NCBI GenBank assembly: GCA_041392805.1
Contig: JAWKLJ010000001.1
Location: forward strand, 2,232,001 to 2,296,000
Length of the DNA: 64,000 bases
Direction: 5' to 3'
From: Saprospiraceae bacterium
Lineage (GTDB): Bacteria > Bacteroidota > Bacteroidia > Chitinophagales > Saprospiraceae
This document shows, piece by piece, positions 8,962 to 17,196 of the stretch. A program made the translations under genes and the position numbers. The number at the start of each line of letters is the position of its first letter. The stretch's first letter is position 1. The notes beneath the pieces were generated by a model that saw nothing but the letters and a program-made list of their open reading frames with translations, had not been told where the DNA came from and made no database searches.

Positions 8962-11892
8962 ATGAAGCGACTAATAAAAACATTTATGCTGCTAACGGCA
9001 ATCGTGCTGGGGCCCGCCATCCTCCTTGGGCAACGCACAATTACCGGTAATATTACCGACGCCGAAAGCGGAGAGCCCTTGATCGGCGCTAATATCTTGG
9101 TCGTAGGCACTTCATCAGGTACCATCACCGATTTTGATGGCAACTACAGCCTGGAAGTCCCCGCTGGTGCCGATAAATTGATGTTTAGTTACACCGGATA
9201 TGCTACAATGGAAGTGGTCATTGGCGCGTCTAATATCCTCGACGCCAAACTATCCCCAGGTGAATTGCTGGAAGAAGTCGTGGTCATTGGATATGGTACC
9301 GTCAAAAAAGAGGATGCCACTGGCTCCGTTCAAACGGTTAACACCAAAGACTTTAACAAAGGCGCTATTACTGGCCCCCAGGAATTATTAGCCGGTAAAA
9401 TTGCCGGTGTACAAATTACGACTGGCGCAGATCCCGGCGCAGGAGCCGTCATTCGCATTAGAGGTGGATCCTCGCTGAGTGCTTCCAATGACCCGCTGAT
9501 CGTAATTGATGGTGTGCCGGTTGACAACGGTGGCATTTCGGGTTCCAGAAACCCCCTAAACGTCATCAATCCTAATGACATTGCCACTTTTACGGTGCTA
9601 AAAGATGCTTCTGCAACGGCCATTTATGGCTCCCGCGCCTCCAACGGGGTAATCCTGATCACCACTAAGAAAGGAAAATTAGGCAAGAAAATTGGCGTGA
9701 ATTATAGCGGAAATGTATCCTTTAGCAATCCAATATCAACCGTGGATGTATTGACCGCTAGTGAATTCCGCAGCATGATAAACGAAACTTACCCAGAAGG
9801 ACACCCTTCCAAAAACCTCCTGGGAAGTGCTAACACCGATTGGCAATCCGAGATTTATGAAACGGGGATCGGACAAGACCACAATCTTAGCCTTTCTGGC
9901 GGGGTAGGCGTCGTCCCTTATCGCTTGTCTTTAGGCTACACGGATAAGAAAGGAATTTTGATGACCGATCGTTTCAATCGGACCACTGCAGCCCTTAATC
10001 TCTCCCCAGGGTTCCTGGATAATACCCTACAGATCAATGTCAACCTCAAGGGGATGTTCACCAATAACAATTTCGCTAACCGAGGTGCTATTGGTAGTGC
10101 AGTGGCTTTTGATCCTACGCAGGTGGTCAGAGACCCCGGTAGCCCATTTGGAGGTTTTTATACCTGGCTAGACAATGGAAACCCCAATACCTTGGCCCCC
10201 GCCAATCCATTAGCACTCTTAGAATTGACGGATAACCAGTCTGATGTTCAACGCTTTATTACTAATGCCTCCATTGATTACCGCTTCCCATTTCTCCCTG
10301 AATTAAGAGCCAATCTAAACCTGGCTTATGATTATTCGAAGGGAAAAGGCACCAATAACGTTCCAGGCAATGCTTCTTTTGCCTTTGATGCAGCGAATGG
10401 TGGTGGTGTTAAAAATAAATACGATCAGGAAAAGAAAAATGAACTATTGGAGTTCTACCTTAATTATGTAAACGTTTTTGGCTCGACCAAATTCGATATC
10501 ATGGGTGGGTATTCCTGGCAACGATTCTTCTTTGAGGACAGCTTTTTCAACTCCAATATTGCCGGTAGTGAGGTGACCGAAGGCGAAAACTCTGGAGAAC
10601 TCTACCTCCTTTCCTTATTTGGCCGTTTGAATATCACCTTGATGGATCAGGTGCTGATTACGGCGACGCTACGACGTGACGGAACCTCGCGCTTTTCACC
10701 TGATACCCGCTGGGGCCTTTTCCCCGCTGCTGCCGTGGCATGGAAAATTATCGACAGTAAAGCCACCGGGCCATTAACTAATCTTAAGTTAAGACTGGGT
10801 TATGGGGTTACTGGTCAGCAAGATGTAGGTGGTTATTACCAATATTTGCCTAGATACCTTAGCGGCTTCGATAATGCCCGCTACCAGTTTGGCAACCAAT
10901 ATGTAACGACCATCCGACCAGAAGGTTATGATGCGAATATCAAATGGGAAGAAACAACTACCTATAATGTAGGAATAGACTATGGTTTATTCAATGATAG
11001 GATCACTGGATCCATCGAATACTACCTAAGAGAAACCAAAGATTTGATCAACTTTGTTCCCGTACCTGCCGGTACCAACCTCACCAACTTCCTCAATACC
11101 AATGTTGGCGATTTGGAAAATAGAGGGGTAGAGTTTTCTATCAATGCCATTCCTGTAAGAAAAGCAGACTTAAGCTGGGAAGTTGGCTTTAATGTGACCG
11201 CCAACAAGAACAAAATTACGCGTTTGACCGCTACAGAAGACCCTGACTACCTCGGCGTATTAACAGGAGGCATTTCAGGAGGAGTAGGTAATACTATTCA
11301 AATTCACAGTGTTGGGTTCCCTGCCAATTCCTTCCTCGTTTATGAGCAAGTATATGCAGAAAATGGCCAACCAATCGAAGGACTTTACGTCGACAGAAAT
11401 GGCGATGGCCAAGTAACCGCTGATGACCAATATCGCTTTAAAAAACCAGCACCTGATGTGTTTTTTGGTTTGACCACCAACCTGACTTACAAAAACTTTG
11501 ACGTGTCTTTGGCTGGTAGAGCTAGCATTGGTAATTATGTGTACAATAACATTCAATCTGATCAGGCCTTTACAGATCGATTGTTTCACCCCACCCAGTA
11601 CTTGCTAAATGTACATGCTGATATTAAAGACATTAATTTTAATACGCCAGAATATTTTAGCGATCATTTTATCCAGGATGGTTCTTTCTTGCGATTAGAC
11701 CACATTACGCTTAGCTACACCTTCCCTGAAATTTTCAAGAAATCAGGTAGCTTGAGGGTATATGGCACCTTGCAAAATCCTATTTTGGTAACCAATTACA
11801 CGGGAATTGACCCTGAAATTTTTGGAGGGATTGATGGAAACATTTATCCTCGTTCCAGAACCTTCCTATTTGGTGTAAACGCTAATTTCTGA
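8962..11892 (+). CDS. SusC/RagA-type TonB-linked outer-membrane glycan transporter
   Basis: A 976-residue outer-membrane beta-barrel that imports oligosaccharides with energy from TonB. It has a signal peptide (about 1-24, ending LLGQ), a carboxypeptidase-regulatory-like domain (about 25-113, GNITDAESGEPLIGANILV), a plug domain (about 115-235, including VQTVNTKDF, IRIRGGSSL and ATAIYGSRASNGVILITTKKG) and a long barrel that ends in an aromatic residue (GVNANF). The SusD gene follows after 19 bases, forming the canonical SusCD pair in which SusD is the lid of the transporter. The SusE and GH13 genes downstream suggest that the cargo is starch-like alpha-glucan. Confidence 0.95.
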   Translation: MKRLIKTFMLLTAIVLGPAILLGQRTITGNITDAESGEPLIGANILVVGTSSGTITDFDGNYSLEVPAGADKLMFSYTGYATMEVVIGASNILDAKLSPGELLEEVVVIGYGTVKKEDATGSVQTVNTKDFNKGAITGPQELLAGKIAGVQITTGADPGAGAVIRIRGGSSLSASNDPLIVIDGVPVDNGGISGSRNPLNVINPNDIATFTVLKDASATAIYGSRASNGVILITTKKGKLGKKIGVNYSGNVSFSNPISTVDVLTASEFRSMINETYPEGHPSKNLLGSANTDWQSEIYETGIGQDHNLSLSGGVGVVPYRLSLGYTDKKGILMTDRFNRTTAALNLSPGFLDNTLQINVNLKGMFTNNNFANRGAIGSAVAFDPTQVVRDPGSPFGGFYTWLDNGNPNTLAPANPLALLELTDNQSDVQRFITNASIDYRFPFLPELRANLNLAYDYSKGKGTNNVPGNASFAFDAANGGGVKNKYDQEKKNELLEFYLNYVNVFGSTKFDIMGGYSWQRFFFEDSFFNSNIAGSEVTEGENSGELYLLSLFGRLNITLMDQVLITATLRRDGTSRFSPDTRWGLFPAAAVAWKIIDSKATGPLTNLKLRLGYGVTGQQDVGGYYQYLPRYLSGFDNARYQFGNQYVTTIRPEGYDANIKWEETTTYNVGIDYGLFNDRITGSIEYYLRETKDLINFVPVPAGTNLTNFLNTNVGDLENRGVEFSINAIPVRKADLSWEVGFNVTANKNKITRLTATEDPDYLGVLTGGISGGVGNTIQIHSVGFPANSFLVYEQVYAENGQPIEGLYVDRNGDGQVTADDQYRFKKPAPDVFFGLTTNLTYKNFDVSLAGRASIGNYVYNNIQSDQAFTDRLFHPTQYLLNVHADIKDINFNTPEYFSDHFIQDGSFLRLDHITLSYTFPEIFKKSGSLRVYGTLQNPILVTNYTGIDPEIFGGIDGNIYPRSRTFLFGVNANF

Positions 11893-11911
11893 TCCAATAA
11901 AAATTACTAAG

Positions 11912-14107
11912 ATGAATTTCAAATCATATTTTAATAAGTTTTTATTCTTATTCGGCACCTCCCTCGTCCTAAGTTCCTGCTTTAATGACTTGGATACCAT
12001 TCCAACGGACGCAGATGAAGTTACTTCGGCCATCGTGTATGACGATCCCAGTGCCTACCGACAAGTATTGGCAAAATTGTATGCTGGCTTGGCTGTGAGT
12101 GGCCAGCAAGGGCCAGATGGGCAATCTGATATCTCAGGTATTGATGAAGGTTTTGGGCAATACTTAAGAGGCTACTGGTACCACCAAGAGCTTTCAACAG
12201 ATGAAGCAGTGATTGGTTGGAATGACCAAACCATCAAGGACTTCCACGACCAAGACTGGGATGCCAATGATGTTTTTATCAACGCCTTTTACAGCCGAAT
12301 TTTTTACCAAATTTCCCTTTGCAATGAATTTCTACGGGAGACTACTGACGAAAAATTGGATGGCCGAAAAGTTGAGGGTAGTCTGCGCTCAGACATCGCT
12401 GTTTTTCGAGCAGAAGCACGATTCCTACGCGCCCTCAGCTATTACCACGCCCTTGATTTGTTCGGCAATGTACCTTTTGTTACGGAAGCCGATAATGTGG
12501 GTGCCTTTTTCCCTGAGCAAATCTCACGAGCTGATTTGTATAACTTCGTTGAAGCCGAGTTGAAGGATATTGAAGGTACTTTGTTGGCGCCACGTTCGAA
12601 TGAATATGCTCGTGCAGATCAGGCAGCAGCTTGGATGCTTTTAGCCAAATTGTACTTGAACGCCGAAGTATACGCCGGTAAAAACGCTTATACCGAAGCC
12701 GCTGAATACAGTGCTAAAGTAATCGGTGCGGGCTACCAACTTGAAGATAACTTCACTCATCTTTTTTTGGCTGATAATGACCAATCTAATGAGATTATCT
12801 TCCCCGTCGCCTTTGATGGGGTCAATACCAGAACATGGGGTGGTACAACCTTTATTATCCACGCTGGTGTAGGTGGCAATATGGTTCCGGCTGACTTTGG
12901 CATCGATGGCGGCTGGGGTGGTACACGGACCACTAGCGCACTGGTGGGCAAGTTTCCAGCAATTGGCGTAAGCGCGGAAATAGTAGCACCTAACGAAGGT
13001 AATTCCAGCAACTATACGCTCCTAAACGTACCTGGCGGCTACCAGGGCTGGAATGAAAAACTGAATACTACCGCCCTATCCTCCGTAAATGGCGATAATG
13101 TTTACCAAGGTTATATCTATTTTGCAGAAGCAAGTGAATTCAAATTTGCCCTCGGTAGTTGGGATACCAACTGGGGAGATACAGGTAAAGACGGCACCCT
13201 TGATGCAGGTGGCGACAACTTAAGTGTACCAGAACCAGGCTTGTATAAAATGGATGTTAATACCGATGCCCTTACCTATAGCATCCAAAAAATCAGCTGG
13301 GGCTTGATCGGCTCCGCTACACCCGGTGGCTGGGATTCGGACCAGGATATGACTTATAATGCGGAGGACAATTCCGTAACGATCACCTTAGACCTCGTGG
13401 CGGGTGAGATTAAGTTCCGCGCCAATGATGATTGGGCACTAAACTATGGTGATACAGGAGCCGATGCTATTCTCGAAGAGGGTGGTGATAATATCGTCAT
13501 TCCTGCAGCTGGCCTTTATTCAATAAAACTGTTCCTGGATAGACCAGATTATACCTATTCCATTGAAAACCTTAGTATTGATAGCAGGGTGCTATTCCAT
13601 ACAGATGGCCAGAACTTGGAAATAGCAGATATTACCCAATTCACAGAAGGTTATGCCGTCACGAAATTCAAAAACGTAACCTCTACTGGCCAAACGGGCT
13701 CAGATCTTACACATACTGATACAGACTTCCCGATGTTCCGCTTGGCAGATGCTTATTTGATGTATGCAGAAGCCGTCCTTCGTGGAGGCAGTGGTAGTAT
13801 CCCTACTGCTGTTGAGTACATCAATAAAGTAAGAACCAGAGCTTACGGCGGGGAAGGCGGCAATATCCAACAGGCTGATTTGAGCCTCGATTTCATCCTG
13901 GATGAACGTGCCCGAGAATTACTCTGGGAAGGTCATCGCCGAACAGACCTGATTCGCTTCAAAAGATTCAGTACTTCTGATTACCTCTGGCCTTGGAAAG
14001 GCGGAGTAGCAGCCGGCGTTAATACACCAGAAACCAGAAACCTTTATCCAATTCCGGCAAATGACTTGGCTGCAAACCCTAAACTTAAACAAAATACGGG
14101 TTATTAA
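11912..14107 (+). CDS. SusD/RagB lipoprotein with embedded SusE-type binding modules
   Basis: A 731-residue outer-membrane lipoprotein (lipobox SSC near residue 23) that would bind glycan at the mouth of the SusC channel. The N-terminal part (to about residue 350) and the C-terminal part (from about 555, including MFRLADAYLMYAEAV and ILDERARELLWEGHRRTDLIRF) are typical SusD/RagB. Between them lies an insert of about 195 residues made of two beta-rich modules, the second containing WGLIGSATPGGWDSDQD and AGEIKFRANDDWALNYGDTG. Almost the same pair of modules ends the SusE protein encoded next. Typical SusD proteins are 500-600 residues, so the extra length is explained by the insert. The frame is continuous, so this is not an assembly fusion. 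Confidence 0.92.
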   Translation: MNFKSYFNKFLFLFGTSLVLSSCFNDLDTIPTDADEVTSAIVYDDPSAYRQVLAKLYAGLAVSGQQGPDGQSDISGIDEGFGQYLRGYWYHQELSTDEAVIGWNDQTIKDFHDQDWDANDVFINAFYSRIFYQISLCNEFLRETTDEKLDGRKVEGSLRSDIAVFRAEARFLRALSYYHALDLFGNVPFVTEADNVGAFFPEQISRADLYNFVEAELKDIEGTLLAPRSNEYARADQAAAWMLLAKLYLNAEVYAGKNAYTEAAEYSAKVIGAGYQLEDNFTHLFLADNDQSNEIIFPVAFDGVNTRTWGGTTFIIHAGVGGNMVPADFGIDGGWGGTRTTSALVGKFPAIGVSAEIVAPNEGNSSNYTLLNVPGGYQGWNEKLNTTALSSVNGDNVYQGYIYFAEASEFKFALGSWDTNWGDTGKDGTLDAGGDNLSVPEPGLYKMDVNTDALTYSIQKISWGLIGSATPGGWDSDQDMTYNAEDNSVTITLDLVAGEIKFRANDDWALNYGDTGADAILEEGGDNIVIPAAGLYSIKLFLDRPDYTYSIENLSIDSRVLFHTDGQNLEIADITQFTEGYAVTKFKNVTSTGQTGSDLTHTDTDFPMFRLADAYLMYAEAVLRGGSGSIPTAVEYINKVRTRAYGGEGGNIQQADLSLDFILDERARELLWEGHRRTDLIRFKRFSTSDYLWPWKGGVAAGVNTPETRNLYPIPANDLAANPKLKQNTGY

Positions 14108-14129
14108 TATTAAATAATCAATTGCCATC

Positions 14130-14185
14130 GGCTAGACAACAGCAGTTTATCAAGGAGCACCTAGTTAAACTCCGCTTGTCTGGCC
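14130..14185 (+). other. Intercistronic hairpin between SusD and SusE genes
   Basis: GGCTAGACAA (14130-14139) pairs with TTGTCTGGCC (14176-14185) with one wobble, and inside it AGTTTA pairs with TAAACT. No T tract follows, so it is more likely an mRNA-stability or processing element than a terminator. Confidence 0.45.
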
Positions 14186-14206
14186 GGCAAGCTTAAATAA
14201 ATCATC

Positions 14207-15244
14207 ATGATTAAAAAATATATCCTCTTTCCCTTATTGGCCATCGGCCTTTTAAGCGGATGTCTCGAAGAAGAAGTTGGCCCATTTCTAAAACTTGGAA
14301 ATGCACCTTCCATCACCAGCCCAACTGCTGGCACTAGTTTTGTTTTGACCGAAGATAATGCATCTAGTATTGTGTCCGCTTTCACCTGGACCGCAGCCGA
14401 TTTTGGCTATAATGCAGGGATCGATTACGAATTACAATTGGATAAAGCAGGTAATAGTTTTGCCTCCCCAATCTCTTTAGGTATCGTTAATGCCTTATCT
14501 GTTGATAATGTTACCGTAGGCAAATTAAACGGTATCTTATTGGCGAATGGCTTACCTGACAATGTAGGGGCTGCCATGGAAATCAGGGTCGTTGCTACCG
14601 TAAGTGACAAGGTTGATCCTTTAATCTCTGAAGTAGTAGCTATGACAGTTACGCCTTACAAGGCCTTGATCGTATATCCTAAATTGCAGGTACCAGGGAG
14701 TTACCAGGGTTGGGCGCCAGAAAATGAAAGCACCGTTATTTATTCCAGAAAAAGTGACGGTAATTATGAGGGTTTCCTTAATTTCTCTGACCCTAACACG
14801 GAATTCAAATATACAAATGGCCCTAGCTGGGATGTCAATTATGGCGATGATGGTGCAGATGGAACATTAGAGGCTGGATCTGGCAATATAATAGCGCCAG
14901 AGGCGGGCATGTACCGATTGAAGGTAAATTTGAATAACCTGACACACCAATATCAAAAAACAGCCTGGGGATTGATCGGCTCTGCTACCCCTGGTGGCTG
15001 GGATTCCGACCAAGACCTGACCTACGATGCTACGACAGGGGCCTTAAAGATCACCCTTGACTTGGTAGCAGGAGAAATCAAGTTCCGGGCTAATGATGAT
15101 TGGGCCATGAACTTTGGTGATACCAGCGCCAATGGCTCTCTTGAATACGATGGTGATAATATCGTTGTAGCTGATGCAGGCAATTATACCATTGAGCTTT
15201 TATTGACAGTTGCCGATTATACTTATAAGGTGACCAAAAATTAA
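14207..15244 (+). CDS. SusE/SusF-type surface glycan-binding lipoprotein
   Basis: A 345-residue lipoprotein (LLSGC, Cys19, followed by acidic residues that often act as a surface-export signal in Bacteroidota). Residues of about 30-150 form an immunoglobulin-like SusE N-terminal domain with FTWTAADFG and YELQLDKAG. Two C-terminal beta-modules (about 158-250 and 250-345) carry tryptophans in PGSYQGW and in ATPGGWDSDQD, the kind of aromatic platform used for starch binding. SusE/SusF proteins hold alpha-glucan at the cell surface for the amylase. The last two modules are duplicated inside the preceding SusD protein. Confidence 0.88.
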   Translation: MIKKYILFPLLAIGLLSGCLEEEVGPFLKLGNAPSITSPTAGTSFVLTEDNASSIVSAFTWTAADFGYNAGIDYELQLDKAGNSFASPISLGIVNALSVDNVTVGKLNGILLANGLPDNVGAAMEIRVVATVSDKVDPLISEVVAMTVTPYKALIVYPKLQVPGSYQGWAPENESTVIYSRKSDGNYEGFLNFSDPNTEFKYTNGPSWDVNYGDDGADGTLEAGSGNIIAPEAGMYRLKVNLNNLTHQYQKTAWGLIGSATPGGWDSDQDLTYDATTGALKITLDLVAGEIKFRANDDWAMNFGDTSANGSLEYDGDNIVVADAGNYTIELLLTVADYTYKVTKN

Positions 15245-15254
15245 CCTGCCGCAG

Positions 15255-15294
15255 ACATCAGAAGTTAGCTAGGGCCCTAGCTAACTTCTGATGT
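15255..15294. repeat. Perfect 40-base palindrome, ACATCAGAAGTT family (copy 1)
   Basis: Two perfectly complementary 20-base arms meet without a loop (centre AGGGCCCT), followed by TTTTT. It lies 10 bases after the SusE stop and can act as a terminator for the SusCDE transcript. The arm ACATCAGAAGTT recurs at 20036-20084 and 43253-43301, so it is also a dispersed palindrome. Confidence 0.8.
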
Positions 15295-15320
15295 TTTTCT
15301 CCTGCTTTGAATAAACGCCT

Positions 15321-17054
15321 ATGAAATGGATATTAACACCCTTCCTTTTCCTATCCTTCCTGGGAAGTCTATTCGCTCAAGCGCAATTTTCGGACCAATC
15401 CAAGCCCTCAGGCGTCAACAATATAGGTTTTAACCGAGGGGTAGCCGTGGTGGATTACAACCAGGATGGTTGGGAGGATTTGTACTTCTCCCGATTGGCC
15501 GGCACTAATTTTTTATACCAAAACAACGGTGATGGCACTTTTTCTGATGTCACTCAAAGTGCCGGACTAGCCTACACTGGCAATTCCGTGACGGCCGTTT
15601 TTGGCGACCTGGACAACGATGGCTGGCCCGATTTGGTCCTCGGAAACAGAGATGAAGCTAGCCTGGTTTATCACAACAATGGTGATGGCACCTTCACTGA
15701 TATCACTTTCGCCGCTGGCGTTCAAAACCTTGGAAAGGTGCAAACAGTTCTATTGGCGGATGTTAATAACGATGGCTGGCTGGACCTCTATTTCGCTAAT
15801 TTCGGGACGGAAAATGCCCTCTTTATAAATCAGGGTAATGGACAATTCAAAAATACGACAACAATATCCGGGGCTACAGATAATCAAATGGCCATGGGAG
15901 CCGTTTTCTTTGATTACGATAATGACGGCGACCAAGACCTTTACCTGACGCATGATGCCAACCAGCCTAATATCCTTTACCAAAATAATGGCGATGGCCA
16001 CTTTGTGGATGTCTCAGCGGCAGCAGGGGTCAATTACGCCGGCCAGGGAATGGGCGTCGATGCCGGTGATTTCAATAATGATGGCTTTTTGGATCTTTAT
16101 ATTACCAATTTGTATGAAAACACTTTGTATTTGAACCAAGGAGATGGGACCTTCTCCAACAGGTCGGGTCCTGCTGGCGTTACGGACTTTGGAATGGGCT
16201 GGGGAACGGCTGCCTTGGATTATAACAATGATGGTTGGCTTGATTTATACGTATGCAATGAGACTTATTTTACGATTAGCGGTCACCAATACCCAAATGT
16301 ATTGTACCAAAACCTGGGCAATGGTAGCTTCACTGTTGTCAGTGCCAATTCGCCCCTCGAAAGCCCCTTTGGCGGCTACGGAACAGCCTGTGCCGATTTT
16401 GACAAGGATGGACAACTCGATATTGCGATTGCCAATAGTGGAACATCGGATGGTAATCAACTATTGGTTAATGAAGAGAACAATGAAAACCATTGGGTAA
16501 TGTTGCAATTGGAAGGGAACCTGAGCAATCGTTCTGCCATTGGTGCCAGGGTGGAGCTGAGGGCGGGGCCGCTGACGCTTTGTGACCAGGTCATGGCCGG
16601 AACAGGCTTCGCTGCACAAAATAGCCTAAAACTGCACTTCGGACTGGGAGACATCACCCAAATAGACCAACTTGACATCTATTGGCCCAGCGGCCAAAAG
16701 GAAACCTTTGAAGCCCTAGCGGTGGATCGATATTATCATATTGTAGAGCAAACCAGCATTACCGCCACTCCTCCGTCGCTATCCTTAAAACCAACATATG
16801 TGAAAATTTTTCCTAATCCCGTAAACCACCAACTCTCATTTGACGTAAATTTGCCTTCCCATGTCCAACCCATGACTTATCGAATTCTAGATAGCCAGGG
16901 AAGGGCGCTTGCAATGAAAAAAGCTGATAAGCAAATCGCTGGACCCCATCAAGAACACTGGATGTTACCAACAAACATCCCCAACGGCCTCTATTTACTG
17001 GAAGTCCAAACAGCCCACTTTAAACAAGTAGAAAAATTTTTATTACAGCGCTAA
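15321..17054 (+). CDS. Secreted FG-GAP/VCBS repeat protein with ASPIC/UnbV and T9SS domains
   Basis: A 577-residue secreted protein. A signal peptide (about 1-20, ending FAQA) is followed by at least six VCBS/FG-GAP-like repeats with the calcium-loop pattern DxNxDGxxD (for example DYNQDGWEDLYF, DLDNDGWPDLVL and DYDNDGDQDLYL), which form a beta-propeller. Residues of about 390-475 are an ASPIC/UnbV domain (AIGARVEL, GLGDITQIDQLDIYWPSG). The last 80 residues are a type A T9SS sorting domain (VKIFPNPVNHQLSF) that directs secretion and surface attachment. It belongs to the CRTAC1-like family. Its place between SusE and the amylase suggests a surface adhesion or glycan-binding role, which is inference. 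Confidence 0.88.
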   Translation: MKWILTPFLFLSFLGSLFAQAQFSDQSKPSGVNNIGFNRGVAVVDYNQDGWEDLYFSRLAGTNFLYQNNGDGTFSDVTQSAGLAYTGNSVTAVFGDLDNDGWPDLVLGNRDEASLVYHNNGDGTFTDITFAAGVQNLGKVQTVLLADVNNDGWLDLYFANFGTENALFINQGNGQFKNTTTISGATDNQMAMGAVFFDYDNDGDQDLYLTHDANQPNILYQNNGDGHFVDVSAAAGVNYAGQGMGVDAGDFNNDGFLDLYITNLYENTLYLNQGDGTFSNRSGPAGVTDFGMGWGTAALDYNNDGWLDLYVCNETYFTISGHQYPNVLYQNLGNGSFTVVSANSPLESPFGGYGTACADFDKDGQLDIAIANSGTSDGNQLLVNEENNENHWVMLQLEGNLSNRSAIGARVELRAGPLTLCDQVMAGTGFAAQNSLKLHFGLGDITQIDQLDIYWPSGQKETFEALAVDRYYHIVEQTSITATPPSLSLKPTYVKIFPNPVNHQLSFDVNLPSHVQPMTYRILDSQGRALAMKKADKQIAGPHQEHWMLPTNIPNGLYLLEVQTAHFKQVEKFLLQR

Positions 17055-17073
17055 ACCAGGCTGCCGCAGGCTT

Positions 17074-17164
17074 GTTGCAGGTGTTTCCCACGGCCGTTGC
17101 AGGTGTTTTTCACGACAGTTGCAGGTGTTTTTCGCGACAGTTGCAGGTGTTTTTCACCTGCAAC
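17074..17164 (+). repeat. Four 22-bp tandem repeats ending in a hairpin
   Basis: GTTGCAGGTGTTT occurs at 17074, 17096, 17118 and 17140, exactly 22 bases apart, with spacers such as CACGACA. The last copy is followed by T5 and CACCTGCAAC, which is a perfect 10-bp complement of GTTGCAGGTG. It separates the FG-GAP gene from the amylase gene and ends 32 bases before the amylase ATG. Confidence 0.75.
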
Positions 17165-17196
17165 ATCACTTCTAAAATTTGAAAAAATTAGCTAAA

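Noticed and set aside
17074..17164. Possible CRISPR array
   Set aside because: Units are only 22 bases apart with no unique spacers of typical length, and there are no cas genes in the window.
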